Shown: positions 17,375 through 26,544 of the stretch, in pieces
How positions within the stretch are numbered: the first letter of the stretch is position 1
How the letters are laid out: the number at the start of each line of letters is the position of its first letter
NCBI GenBank assembly: GCA_016284305.1
Contig: JAEEON010000075.1
Coordinates: forward strand, 1-64,000
DNA length: 64,000 nucleotides
DNA from: Bacteroidales bacterium
GTDB lineage: Bacteria; Bacteroidota; Bacteroidia; Bacteroidales; F082
Reading direction: 5' to 3'
Notes under the pieces: generated by a model
Databases searched by the model: none
The model's input: the letters and a program-made list of their open reading frames with translations, nothing else
What the model was told of the DNA's origin: nothing
Program-made: the position numbers and the translations under genes

Positions 17375-19387
17375 ATGGAAAACGACCAATTCAAACTGCC
17401 CGAGAACGCGCAGCGAGAGCTGAAGCCGGGCGAAGAGTACGAACCCATACTCTCGAAAAACAAAAAGTATCAAGAAGTTACAGTTTGGTCCGTCTGCATA
17501 GGACTGGTGATGACCATTCTGTTTTCTGCTGCCGCAGCCTATCTTGGCTTGAAGGTTGGCCAGGTGTTTGAGGCCGCCATTCCCATCGCCATCATCGCCA
17601 TCGGACTCACGGGACTGGCTCGCAAAAACGATGCTTTGTCGCAAAATGTCATCATCCAAAGCATTGGCGGCTGCTCTGGCGGCGTGGTGGCAGGAGCCAT
17701 CTTCACCCTACCCGCCCTGTACATCTTGCAAGGCAAGGGCTACCAGATTGAGATCAACTTCTGGCAGGTGTTCATCGCCTCGTTGTTGGGCGGCATCTTG
17801 GGCATCTTGTTCCTCATCCCCTTCCGCAAGTACTTCGTGAAAGAACAGCACGGCAAGTTCCCCTTCCCGGAAGCCACGGCCACCACTCAAGTGTTGGTCA
17901 GCGGACAGAAGAAGGGCAAGGACTCCCTCTTGCTGGTCGTCAGCGGCTTGATCGGCGGTTTGTATGATTTCATCGTATCCACTTTCGGATGGTGGTCTGA
18001 GACCATCACCACCCGTATGATGGGATGGGGCGCAGCCGTGGCCGACAAAGCCAAGCTGATGTTCAAGATAAACACAGGTGCTGCCGTTCTAGGCTTGGGT
18101 TATATCATCGGACTGAAATACGCTTTCATCATTTGCTGCGGCTCCATGCTGGTGTGGTTTATCATCATCCCGGGCATGAACCTTATCTGGGGCGACCAAA
18201 TCATCGACTTGATGAACACCGGGGTCAGCCTCACCCTTGGTGATATGGCGCCTGAGCAAATCTTCAAGGACTATGCTCGCCATATCGGCATCGGCGGCAT
18301 CGCCATGGCTGGCATCATCTCGATCATCAAGTCGTGGGGTGTCATCAAGTCGTCGGTGAGCCTCGCTGCCAACGAGTTCAAGGGCAAGAAAGGGCCGAAG
18401 GAAGTCGTCGAGCGCACGCAGCAGGATATTCCGATGAAGTTCGTGGTCATCGGCATCGTGGCTGTACTCATCATCACTTTCCTGTTCTTCTGGCTCTTCG
18501 TCGTCCATAACATATGGCACGCTCTCATCGGCATCCTCGTCGTGGCCGTCATCGCTTTCCTGTTCACCACTGTCGCCGCCAATGCCATCGCCATCGTGGG
18601 CAGCAACCCGGTGAGCGGCATGACCTTGATGACCTTGATCCTAGCTTCCATCGTGATGGTCGCTGCCGGACTCACGGGGCCTCAAGGCATGAGTGCTACC
18701 TTGATCATCGGAGGCGTGGTGTGCACGGCCTTGGCTGTGGCAGGCGCTTTCATCACCGACTTGAAGGTGGGCTATTGGATTGGCACGACGCCGAAGAAGC
18801 AAGAGATATGGAAGTTCATCGGTGTGGCGGTCGCTGCTGCCACCGTTGCGGGAGTCATCATGGTCCTTAACAAGGCCTACGGCTTTGTGGGGGATGGCGC
18901 TTTGGTGGCGCCTCAGGCCAACGCCATGAGTGCCGTCATTGAGCCAATGATGTCGGGAGGCAACGCCCCCTGGTTGCTCTATGGTATCGGTGCAGGCATC
19001 GCCTTGATCTTGAACTTCTGCAAGGTTCCGGCTCTGCCCTTTGCCTTGGGTATGTTCATTCCCATCGACCTCAACATCCCGCTGTTGATCGGTGGTGCCA
19101 TCTCGTGGTTTGTCAGCTCACGCAGCAAGGACAAGCAACTCAACGACGCCCGTTACAATCGCGGCACCCTCATCGCCTCGGGCTTCATCGCCGGCGGCGC
19201 CCTCATGGGCGTGGTCAGCGCCATCCTGAGGTTTGCCAATGTCGATATGATGGCCCGTACCTCCGATGGTGGATTCTTCAACGAGACCCCGTTGTCAGGC
19301 CTCATCGCCTTGATTATGTATATCGCCATCATCGTCTATATGATCTGGGATTCAAAACGAGCAAAAATCACCGACGAAAACAACTAA
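17375..19387 (+). CDS. OPT family oligopeptide transporter
   Basis: 670 residues with about 14-16 membrane helices. The OPT family is recognisable from VLVSGQKKG, the block YILQGKGYQIEINFWQVF, and the GSNPVSGMTLMTLI motif in the second half. OPT proteins import oligopeptides or metal chelates by proton symport; the substrate here is unknown. The frame extends upstream to 17237, but that would overlap the DUF2851 gene. ATG 17375 (MENDQFKLPENAQREL) follows a -7 box and gives a normal cytoplasmic start. pyrH follows after 36 nt containing an octad repeat. Confidence 0.93.
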   Translation: MENDQFKLPENAQRELKPGEEYEPILSKNKKYQEVTVWSVCIGLVMTILFSAAAAYLGLKVGQVFEAAIPIAIIAIGLTGLARKNDALSQNVIIQSIGGCSGGVVAGAIFTLPALYILQGKGYQIEINFWQVFIASLLGGILGILFLIPFRKYFVKEQHGKFPFPEATATTQVLVSGQKKGKDSLLLVVSGLIGGLYDFIVSTFGWWSETITTRMMGWGAAVADKAKLMFKINTGAAVLGLGYIIGLKYAFIICCGSMLVWFIIIPGMNLIWGDQIIDLMNTGVSLTLGDMAPEQIFKDYARHIGIGGIAMAGIISIIKSWGVIKSSVSLAANEFKGKKGPKEVVERTQQDIPMKFVVIGIVAVLIITFLFFWLFVVHNIWHALIGILVVAVIAFLFTTVAANAIAIVGSNPVSGMTLMTLILASIVMVAAGLTGPQGMSATLIIGGVVCTALAVAGAFITDLKVGYWIGTTPKKQEIWKFIGVAVAAATVAGVIMVLNKAYGFVGDGALVAPQANAMSAVIEPMMSGGNAPWLLYGIGAGIALILNFCKVPALPFALGMFIPIDLNIPLLIGGAISWFVSSRSKDKQLNDARYNRGTLIASGFIAGGALMGVVSAILRFANVDMMARTSDGGFFNETPLSGLIALIMYIAIIVYMIWDSKRAKITDENN

Positions 19388-19395
19388 AAACTATT

Positions 19396-19423
19396 AACTG
19401 ATCAACTGAACAACTGAACAACT
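19396..19423. repeat. Octad repeat, unit AACTGAAC (3.5 copies)
   Basis: AACTGATC, AACTGAAC, AACTGAAC and AACT run up to the base before the pyrH ATG. The unit is the same as at 59799 and, in the gene sense, at 8130. Confidence 0.88.
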
Positions 19424-20131
19424 ATGAAATATTCTCGAGTTTTATTAAAGTTAAGCGGCGAAGCCCTGATGGGCAGCCAGCAATATGGCATCGACCCGCA
19501 ACGTTTGAACGAATATGCCGACGAGATCATCGAAGCCGCCAAGACAGGCGTACAGATCGGTATCGTCATTGGTGGAGGCAACATCTTCCGTGGACTTCAA
19601 GGAGCCTCTCAAGGCATGGACCGCATCCAAGGTGACTACATGGGCATGTTGGCCACCGTCATCAACTCGATGGCCATGCAATCTACGCTACAAGGCAAAG
19701 GCCAAAAAGCCACTCTGCTTTCCGGCCTCTACATCGACCGCATCGCCGACACCATGAGTAGCGCCAAGGCCATCCGTCTCCTTGAAGAAGGCCATATCGT
19801 TATCATGGGTGCCGGCACGGGCAATCCCTTCTTCACCACCGACACCGGCAGCGCCCTCCGTGCCGTTGAAATCAAGGCTGACATCATCCTGAAAGGCACT
19901 CGAGTAGATGGCATTTATACCGCCGACCCCGAGAAGGACCCGACAGCAACCAAATTCAGCCATATCACCTACGACGAAGCCTACAGCCGCAACCTCAAGG
20001 TGATGGACATGACTGCCTTCACGATGTGCAAGGAAAACAACATGCCTATGTATGTGTTCGACATGAACACTCGGGGAAACCTGCTCAAGGTGCTCCAAGG
20101 AGAACATATTGGCACGTTAGTGACAAGATGA
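19424..20131 (+). CDS. pyrH: Uridylate kinase
   Basis: PyrH phosphorylates UMP to UDP with ATP. 235 residues of the amino-acid-kinase fold: LLKLSGEALMG at the N-terminus, VIGGGNIFRGLQG near 48, GTGNPFFTTDTGSALRA near 130, and GTRVDGIYTADPEKDP near 160. It follows the OPT gene through an octad repeat. In many bacteria frr is next to pyrH; here a glycosyltransferase lies between them. Confidence 0.97.
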   Translation: MKYSRVLLKLSGEALMGSQQYGIDPQRLNEYADEIIEAAKTGVQIGIVIGGGNIFRGLQGASQGMDRIQGDYMGMLATVINSMAMQSTLQGKGQKATLLSGLYIDRIADTMSSAKAIRLLEEGHIVIMGAGTGNPFFTTDTGSALRAVEIKADIILKGTRVDGIYTADPEKDPTATKFSHITYDEAYSRNLKVMDMTAFTMCKENNMPMYVFDMNTRGNLLKVLQGEHIGTLVTR

Positions 20132-20158
20132 AAGGTAAAAATTGAAAGGTGAAAGATG
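20128..20158. repeat. Degenerate GTGAAAG-type repeat
   Basis: GATGAAAGGTAAAAATTGAAAGGTGAAAGATG overlaps the pyrH stop codon and the ATG of the next gene. The GAAAGGT core recurs at irregular 7-14 nt spacing. Confidence 0.5.
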
Positions 20159-22036
20159 AGAAAACATCATCTGAGAACGGTAAGAAACAAGACCAGCCTC
20201 AAGTTGGATTACATCTTGTTGGGTGTAATCCTACTTGTGGCTGCCCTGCTCCGGCTGTGGAAACTGGGACAGGTGCCTTTTATGCACGATGAGTTCAGTG
20301 CCTTGTTTAGGCTTCAATTCGACAATTTCCATGACCTGATCCAGTACGGGGTCAGCACGACCGACTCCCATCCTGCAGGCGTGCAAGTCTTCCTGTATTA
20401 TTGGACCAAGATTGTGGGTTGGAACGAGTTCTGGGTAAAGTTGCCCTTTGCCTTGATGGGCATCGGATCCATCTATCTGATCTATCTCATCGGCAAGCAA
20501 TGGTTCAACCGCAAGGTGGGCTTGCTCGGTGCGGCTTTCTTTGCCGTCAGCCAACTCACGGTGTTCTACAGCCAGTTGGCTCGCCCCTATGCGCCCGGTT
20601 TGTTCTTCGTGTTGTTCATGACCTATTTCTGGAACAAGATCTTGTTTGACACCAAGAAACCCACCGTGGGCACCTGCATAGGCTTCGCCGTCACCGCTTG
20701 GCTTGCAGCTTTGGCGCACAATTTCTCCACCGCTCAGGCTGGGCTCATCTTCCTCACCGGCTTGTTTTTCCTCAAGAAAGAACGCCGTAAAGCTTATTGG
20801 CTTAGCGGTCTTGGCGCGCTCATTCTTTATGCACCGCATTTCCCGGTATTCTACCAGCAGACCTTTGTCAACGGTGGCATCGGAGGCTGGCTGGCACGAC
20901 CTGAAGCGAGTCTTCTCACCGACTTCTTACAGTACACGATGAACTACGCCCCACTCTTCATGTTTGTTGTGGGTTTTATCATCATCCTTCCTTTCATCTT
21001 GGGGAAATATGAGAAACGCAAGCATCCCATCCGCTGGGCTGGCGTGGCTTGGTTCGTCATCGTGTTTGCCATGGCTTTCGTGTATTCGCTACTTCGTGAA
21101 CCCATCATACAGTTCAGCACCCTGCTCTTCAGCTTCCCCTTCCTAGTCCTAGTCCTCTTTTCGTTCCACCGCAACAACACGATGACGATGACTCAAACCG
21201 CCATCGTTATCGCAGCCATCCTATTCATCGGCACCAGCACACTCATCGTCAACCGTCGCCATTTCGACCTGATGTATCACCAAGGTTACGACCAGATAGC
21301 CGCTCGGATGGAGCAGGACAACGACAGCCTCGGCGACATCCGCTTCGCCACGGTCTCCGAGTCCTCTTATGTTCCCGATTACTATCAGTCGAAAACGGGA
21401 GTTGACAACCGCGCCATCTTCGACTACACCAACGATGTGTCCGACTTGCGGCAATGGCTGGATGAAGGCGAGAGCAACATGCTTGGATTCGGCTGGACCG
21501 ACTACGCTCCCCCCATTTGGGAGACCCAGGCCGTTGCCCATTATCCCTGGCTAGTCAAGAAAGACACTTGGTTCACTTCGCGTTACCTCAGCTTGTCGCG
21601 CGACTCCATTGCCGGTGCCACTCCTCTGCTTCATCCTCTGACAGAGGAACCCTTCCGATTCGTCAACATGGAATGGGGTGCCAGTCAACTCATCCAAGGC
21701 GACTCCCTTGATGCCAGCACCGACTTGTTAGGAATCGCGGCCACCATCCAGGCCATCGACACCATCCATTGCGTCTTGGTCATGGAAGTGCGCGACCGGG
21801 AGACCGACTCAGTCCTGCTTTGGCAAGGCAACAGCGAAGCAAATGGGACCTTGTATCCCGGAACCAACCTCATGGTTAACGCCATACGCTTCGACGAGAA
21901 AAAGTTTCCCGTCCATGGCACAGTCATCAAGACTTACCTGTGGAATCAAAACCACGGCACGATGATTGTAAAGAGAATGGATTACTATTGTACGGATTTT
22001 GACTCAAGACTCACTGGCTTATACCAGCCCTTATGA
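20156..22036 (+). CDS. Glycosyltransferase family 39-like membrane protein
   Basis: 626 residues with about ten to twelve membrane helices in the first 370 residues and a large soluble C-terminal part (about 380-626). The first periplasmic loop carries the acidic motif MHDEFSALFR (near 43) and DSHPAGVQVFLYYW (near 67), typical of ArnT/PMT-type GT-C enzymes that transfer a sugar from a polyprenyl phosphate to protein or lipid. The acceptor and sugar are unknown. It starts 24 nt below pyrH and is probably cotranscribed with it. Confidence 0.85.
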   Translation: MRKHHLRTVRNKTSLKLDYILLGVILLVAALLRLWKLGQVPFMHDEFSALFRLQFDNFHDLIQYGVSTTDSHPAGVQVFLYYWTKIVGWNEFWVKLPFALMGIGSIYLIYLIGKQWFNRKVGLLGAAFFAVSQLTVFYSQLARPYAPGLFFVLFMTYFWNKILFDTKKPTVGTCIGFAVTAWLAALAHNFSTAQAGLIFLTGLFFLKKERRKAYWLSGLGALILYAPHFPVFYQQTFVNGGIGGWLARPEASLLTDFLQYTMNYAPLFMFVVGFIIILPFILGKYEKRKHPIRWAGVAWFVIVFAMAFVYSLLREPIIQFSTLLFSFPFLVLVLFSFHRNNTMTMTQTAIVIAAILFIGTSTLIVNRRHFDLMYHQGYDQIAARMEQDNDSLGDIRFATVSESSYVPDYYQSKTGVDNRAIFDYTNDVSDLRQWLDEGESNMLGFGWTDYAPPIWETQAVAHYPWLVKKDTWFTSRYLSLSRDSIAGATPLLHPLTEEPFRFVNMEWGASQLIQGDSLDASTDLLGIAATIQAIDTIHCVLVMEVRDRETDSVLLWQGNSEANGTLYPGTNLMVNAIRFDEKKFPVHGTVIKTYLWNQNHGTMIVKRMDYYCTDFDSRLTGLYQPL

Positions 22037-22076
22037 TTTTTTTTGATTAAAGACGCAGATTATCTCAACATTTCCT

Positions 22077-22084
22077 TATTTTTG
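22077..22084 (+). promoter_or_regulatory. -7 box upstream of frr
   Basis: TATTTTTG matches TAnnTTTG; the start would be near 22091 and the frr ATG at 22105. This would give frr its own promoter despite the inserted upstream gene. Confidence 0.45.
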
Positions 22085-22104
22085 CTCACAAATTCTTATG
22101 ACAT

Positions 22105-22668
22105 ATGACCGACGAATCTCAATTTGTATTAGATGAAGCCTCTGAGAGCATGGACAACACCATCAAGCATCTGGACCATGAGTTCCAGGGCATCAGAGCA
22201 GGAAAAGCCAGTCCAGCAATGCTGAACGGCGTTATGGTTGACTATTATGGTGCCACTGTGCCCATCGAGCAGACCGCTAACATCGGCTGCCCCGATGCCC
22301 GCATGATTGTGGTTGTTCCTTTCGACAAGAGCGCACTCGGCAACATCGCCAAGGCCATCCTGAATGCCAACTTGGGATTCAACCCAATGAACAATGGCGA
22401 GCTGCTGCGAATCTCCGTCCCGCCGTTGACCGAGGAACGTCGTCGTGAGCTCGTCAAACGCACCAAGACTGCCGCTGAGGACGCCAAGGTGGGCATCCGC
22501 AACATCCGTCGCGGAGCTAACGATGAAGCCAAGAAACTCGAGAAGGACACCATCTCGGAAGACGAGTCCAAACTCCTTCAAGAAGAGATCCAGAAGCTCA
22601 CGGACAAATACATCAAAAGAATTGATGAGATGACCGAGCTCAAGTCAAAAGACATACTCACTGTTTAA
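22105..22668 (+). CDS. frr: Ribosome recycling factor
   Basis: RRF splits the post-termination ribosome together with EF-G. 187 residues, the normal length. It has the conserved FQGIRAGKASPAML, NPMNNGELLRISVPPLTEERR and the helical C-terminus. It has its own -7 box. The 3' end faces ddl across a repeat-built inverted repeat. Confidence 0.98.
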   Translation: MTDESQFVLDEASESMDNTIKHLDHEFQGIRAGKASPAMLNGVMVDYYGATVPIEQTANIGCPDARMIVVVPFDKSALGNIAKAILNANLGFNPMNNGELLRISVPPLTEERRRELVKRTKTAAEDAKVGIRNIRRGANDEAKKLEKDTISEDESKLLQEEIQKLTDKYIKRIDEMTELKSKDILTV

Positions 22669-22758
22669 GGTGAAAGGTTAGAGGTGAAAGGTGAAAGGTG
22701 GTTGTTCTTCGAAAGGAATAACCTTTCACCTTTCACCTTTCACCTTTCAATTTTCACC
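22669..22758. repeat. Opposed GTGAAAG / CTTTCAC heptad arrays forming a long inverted repeat
   Basis: On the frr side GGTGAAAGGTGAAAGGT (22683-22699) is preceded by looser copies. On the ddl side ACCTTTCACCTTTCACC (22721-22737) is followed by two more CTTTCAC copies. The two arms pair perfectly over 17 bp around a 21-nt loop. Each gene therefore ends with the same heptad in its own sense. The array overlaps the ddl stop region. Confidence 0.9.
22683..22737. terminator. Possible bidirectional terminator made of heptad repeats
   Basis: The 17-bp inverted repeat lies between the convergent frr and ddl genes and could fold in either transcript. There is no clean T run after either arm, so termination activity is an inference. 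Confidence 0.45.
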
Positions 22759-23731
22759 TCATCAAAGCGTCCTCTATTGCCATTCCAAACAACTTCTCGA
22801 GTGAAAGCCCGAAACAACGTGCTTGTGCAGGGATGATACTCGCTTCCGACATGCCAGGAACAATATTGGCTTCGATGAAGAAAGCGCCTTCGTCGCTGAC
22901 AATATAATCCATCCGCACAAAGCCCTTACACTCCAGCTTTTCATACAACATAGCCGTCGTGGACTTGAGTTCCATTTCAATTTCCTCATCCACTTGGGCT
23001 GGGGTCACTTCATCGCATTTGCCTGCCGTGTATTTGGCCTCATAGTCGAAAAATTCGTTCTTGCTACAAATCTCAGTGAGCGGGAAGACCATCAGCTTGC
23101 CTTTGAAACTCATGGCACCGCAGCCGAACTCACGTCCGTCAACAAACTTCTCGCACATCACCTGCCGACCAGCGGCCCTCGCCGTATAAATGGCAGGAAC
23201 AAGATCCTCAGCAGTCTTCACCTTGGTTACACCCACGCTTGAACCATTGCAGGTGGGTTTAACAAACAAAGGCAAGCCCAACTGTTTGATGATTGCATCG
23301 GCATCGTATTTTTCCCCTTCGTTAATCAGCACCGACGGAGCCACATTAACACCGTAAGAAGCCACCAAACGCTTGCAAAAATCCTTATGAAACGTAAGGG
23401 CACAAGTGGTAAGATTCGAGGATGTGCAAGGAATGCCCAACAGTTCCAGGTAACCCGAAAGTGGGCCATTCTCCCCCGGCTCGCCATGCACGGCATTGAA
23501 AGCCACGTCGAACTTCATCTTATGGCCATGCACCTGAATGGAGAAATCGTTCTTGTCAACCTCCACACGCGTACCATCTTTCAAAAGACCATACCATCCT
23601 TTTTTGGAAACCACCACTATCTTTGAGTCATAAAGGTTCGGGTCCAGGTTTTGTTTCACTACTTGAGCACTCTTGACAGAGATTTCAAATTCGCCGGAAT
23701 CTCCGCCACAAACTATCGCTACATTCTTCAT
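22754..23731 (-). CDS. ddl: D-alanine--D-alanine ligase
   Basis: Ddl makes the D-Ala-D-Ala dipeptide for peptidoglycan. 325 residues of the ATP-grasp fold: IVCGGDSGEFEISVKSA at the start, FNAVHGEPGENGPLSGYLEL near 79, LPLFVKPTCNGSSVGV near 155, and the metal-binding FIEANIVPGMSEASI near 291. It is transcribed away from the PASTA gene, 40 nt from that gene's start. The ATG at 23731 is well placed. Confidence 0.97.
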   Translation of the reverse strand: MKNVAIVCGGDSGEFEISVKSAQVVKQNLDPNLYDSKIVVVSKKGWYGLLKDGTRVEVDKNDFSIQVHGHKMKFDVAFNAVHGEPGENGPLSGYLELLGIPCTSSNLTTCALTFHKDFCKRLVASYGVNVAPSVLINEGEKYDADAIIKQLGLPLFVKPTCNGSSVGVTKVKTAEDLVPAIYTARAAGRQVMCEKFVDGREFGCGAMSFKGKLMVFPLTEICSKNEFFDYEAKYTAGKCDEVTPAQVDEEIEMELKSTTAMLYEKLECKGFVRMDYIVSDEGAFFIEANIVPGMSEASIIPAQARCFGLSLEKLFGMAIEDALMR

Positions 23732-23746
23732 GTTTGAAAATTTTAT

Positions 23747-23754
23747 TAAATTTG
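23747..23754 (+). promoter_or_regulatory. -7 box upstream of the PASTA protein gene
   Basis: TAAATTTG matches TAnnTTTG. The start would be near 23761, about 11 nt before the chosen ATG at 23772, supporting the shorter protein start. Confidence 0.45.
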
Positions 23755-23771
23755 CCGCTAAATTACTAAAT

Positions 23772-24689
23772 ATGGGAAAACTATCGTTTTTAAAACAAAA
23801 GAAATTCTATATCAATCTTTTGATCATCATCCTGCTCAGCTTCTTCCTGCTGTGGCTAACCATAAGATTGTTAAATGTTTACACCCGTCACGGCAAGGTT
23901 TACGAGTTGCCTGATTTCAGTGGAATGACCATTGAAGAGGTGAAAAGCGAATACGGCAAAGCCTATCATTTCATCCTTATCGACAGCGTTTACTCCAAGA
24001 CCCAAGAACCCGGGACCATCGTACAACAGGATCCCCTACCTCAGTCGAAAGTGAAACATGGACGCAACGTGTATTACATCATCGTGGCACACACTCCTGA
24101 GAAGACCAACATGCCCAACTTGAACAACCTTTCTTTGCGCCAGGCTTTGGTGCTGTTGGAATCGAATGGACTTGCAGTGAAAGAGCTGAAATACATCAAC
24201 CACTTTGCGCGCAACGCCATCCGCGAACAACGTTACAATGATGAGATCATCAAGCCTGGTACCGAGATCATCAAAGGAAGCAAGATCACCCTTTACGTAG
24301 GCCTAGGCACTGATCAACGCAACTCCAAGATCCCTAAACTTTACGGAACACCCGCTGAAGAGGTGCAGCACCTGCTCAACATGAATGGGCTGAATCTGGG
24401 TAATGAAACTTTCGAGGACAAGGACAGCATCCAATACATGAAAGTTTATAAGATGGAGCCTCCTTACAGCCGAGGCTCGGTACGGCCAGGCACCTTTGTC
24501 GATGTGTGGTACCGCTCCAGCAAAAAATTCAACTTTGAGAAGGAAAGCAGCTCCATGCTCAAGGAAGACTCCTTGAAGAACATCGCCGAAAAGCAAGCAG
24601 AGCTTGACTCGCTGGCTGCGCTCAAAGACTCCATTGAATCCACTGAAACAGAAGAACTTGACAACGAAGATTATGAAGACGAATTCTAA
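23772..24689 (+). CDS. PASTA domain membrane protein
   Basis: 305 residues. A single membrane helix (about 14-33) is followed by three PASTA domains of about 70 residues. The repeated pattern is visible as LPDFSGMTIEEVKSEYGKAY, then MPNLNNLSLRQALVLLESNG, then IPKLYGTPAEEVQHLLNMNG. PASTA domains bind peptidoglycan stem peptides or transpeptidases. There is no kinase or transpeptidase domain here. The tail is acidic. ATG 23772 (MGKLSFLKQKKF) was chosen over the extension at 23673, which would overlap ddl. The end overlaps the next gene by 17 nt. Confidence 0.88.
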   Translation: MGKLSFLKQKKFYINLLIIILLSFFLLWLTIRLLNVYTRHGKVYELPDFSGMTIEEVKSEYGKAYHFILIDSVYSKTQEPGTIVQQDPLPQSKVKHGRNVYYIIVAHTPEKTNMPNLNNLSLRQALVLLESNGLAVKELKYINHFARNAIREQRYNDEIIKPGTEIIKGSKITLYVGLGTDQRNSKIPKLYGTPAEEVQHLLNMNGLNLGNETFEDKDSIQYMKVYKMEPPYSRGSVRPGTFVDVWYRSSKKFNFEKESSSMLKEDSLKNIAEKQAELDSLAALKDSIESTETEELDNEDYEDEF

Positions 24690-26544
24690 AATAGCGAGTT
24701 TGGCATTACTTATTTGCCTGCTCCCAAGCTTTTTCATGGCCCAAGAGGTGATGACGGGCTTTTATCGTGGCAACGACACACCAACCCGTAGCCGTTATTT
24801 GCAGGTCCAGACCTTGCCTTTCTATGACGACTTCTCCACGGCAAACCTCTACCCCGACAGCACCAAATGGGTGGACCGCTATGCTTTTGTCAACTCCGGT
24901 TTCCCCATGAACTCCGTCACTCGCAACGCCGCCACGCTCGACGTACTCGATGCCAACGGCCGAGTCTATGACTACGCCATCAGCAATCCGTTCATCGCTG
25001 AATACCTCAGCTCGATGCAAATCCGCCTCGACTCGATTTTCGACCCAGAACCCATCGCCCTGAGTCCTGCCGACTCCCTCTACCTGAGCTTTTTCTACCA
25101 ACCTCAAGGCAACGGTCTGCCTCCGGAGGCCAACGACTCGCTCGTGCTAGAGTTCGGCATCCCCAACGATTTCGACACCACCTGGGTCCATGTTTGGAGT
25201 GCCCCGGGACAAACCCTTTCGCAGTTTCTTATCGATAATGACAGCAGCTATTTCAAACAAGTGATGATTCCCATCACCGACTCGATGTACTTCACCTCCA
25301 ATTTCTTCTTCCGCTTCAAGAACTACGCCAGCATCGTCAACAGCTCACAGCCCACTGGACGTGGCAATGAGGACAATTGGAACATCGACATGGTATATCT
25401 CGACTGGCATCGGAGTGCCAATGATCCTTCCTATCCAAAGATTTGCATCACAGGTCAGGCACCCACTTTCCTCAACCGCTACAGAGTGATGCCTTATAAG
25501 CATTATCGCGCCAACGCCTATGCAAGTGTCAACGATGAACACTATCAGATCCATGTCTCCAACCTCGACAATCACACCCATCAACTAAAGCATTGCTACT
25601 TCGTGGAACAAGTTGGCGGAGGCCAATCATATGCCTATTATAACGCATTCCCTGTAGGTGTCTCCGCGATGACCTACAGCAAACCCATCAACGCCACCGT
25701 TGAGCAGCTGTTTTCCATCGACTACGACCGCGATTCCACCTCCTATCTCATCCGGCATTACGTCAGCGACTCCACCAATAACCCGCCCTTGGTTGACTCC
25801 ATGATCTATCACCAAGGGTTCTACAACTATTTCGCTTACGATGACGGCATCCCCGAGATGGGTTATGGCGTGGAACCCGCGTCAAGCGCCTTTGCCGTCA
25901 AATTCGAGATGGCCGAACTCGACACTCTTCGTGGAGCGCAAATCCTGTTCAACCACACCCTCAACGACGCCAACAACAAGTACTTCGACCTTGTGGTCTG
26001 GAAAGACAACAACGGCAAGCCAGGCGACGAGGTTTATCGCTTGCCTAACCAACGTCCGAGATGGGGAGAGCATCTCTTTGAATTCGTCTATTATCAATTC
26101 CCACAACGCATCCGCCTAAGCGGTTCGTTCTACGTGGGTATTGTGCAACGCGACAACGGATTCATCAACATCGGTGTTGACATGACCAATGACAACTCGC
26201 AGTATAACTTCTACAACACCAACGGATCATGGCAACCGAGCGCCATGAAAGGTTCCATCATGATCCGCCCAGTGGTAGGCGCAGGCTATTTCATCGGCGT
26301 CGAAGAAAACCTCCTCGTTGACCAAGTCACTGTTTATCCCAACCCAGCCACTACTGACATTCACATCAGCGGTGTGGACGGTGGAGAAACCATCACCATA
26401 TACGACATGATGGGCAGAAAAGTCCTTCAAAAAAGCTTCAGCCCGACCCTTTCCATAGCAGGTTTGTCCAATGGAATTTATCTCCTACATATCACCACTG
26501 CAGAAGGCAAGGTCATCACCCAAAAAATAACCGTCAGACCATGA
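24673..26544 (+). CDS. Large secreted protein with T9SS type A sorting domain
   Basis: 623 residues. The signal peptide is MKTNSKIASLALLICLLPSFFMAQ. The middle has no family I can name; it is rich in aromatic and acidic residues, with blocks such as YDDFSTANLYPDSTKWVD and FYNYFAYDDGIPEMGYG that recur in Bacteroidales gliding or surface-associated proteins. The C-terminal sorting domain is clear: TVYPNPATTDIHI, IYDMMGRKVLQKS, LSNGIYLLHI, KITVRP. The gene overlaps the PASTA gene (17 nt) and rluD (ATGA, 4 nt), so it is translated within that operon. ATG 24673 was chosen because it begins the signal peptide. Confidence 0.83.
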   Translation: MKTNSKIASLALLICLLPSFFMAQEVMTGFYRGNDTPTRSRYLQVQTLPFYDDFSTANLYPDSTKWVDRYAFVNSGFPMNSVTRNAATLDVLDANGRVYDYAISNPFIAEYLSSMQIRLDSIFDPEPIALSPADSLYLSFFYQPQGNGLPPEANDSLVLEFGIPNDFDTTWVHVWSAPGQTLSQFLIDNDSSYFKQVMIPITDSMYFTSNFFFRFKNYASIVNSSQPTGRGNEDNWNIDMVYLDWHRSANDPSYPKICITGQAPTFLNRYRVMPYKHYRANAYASVNDEHYQIHVSNLDNHTHQLKHCYFVEQVGGGQSYAYYNAFPVGVSAMTYSKPINATVEQLFSIDYDRDSTSYLIRHYVSDSTNNPPLVDSMIYHQGFYNYFAYDDGIPEMGYGVEPASSAFAVKFEMAELDTLRGAQILFNHTLNDANNKYFDLVVWKDNNGKPGDEVYRLPNQRPRWGEHLFEFVYYQFPQRIRLSGSFYVGIVQRDNGFINIGVDMTNDNSQYNFYNTNGSWQPSAMKGSIMIRPVVGAGYFIGVEENLLVDQVTVYPNPATTDIHISGVDGGETITIYDMMGRKVLQKSFSPTLSIAGLSNGIYLLHITTAEGKVITQKITVRP

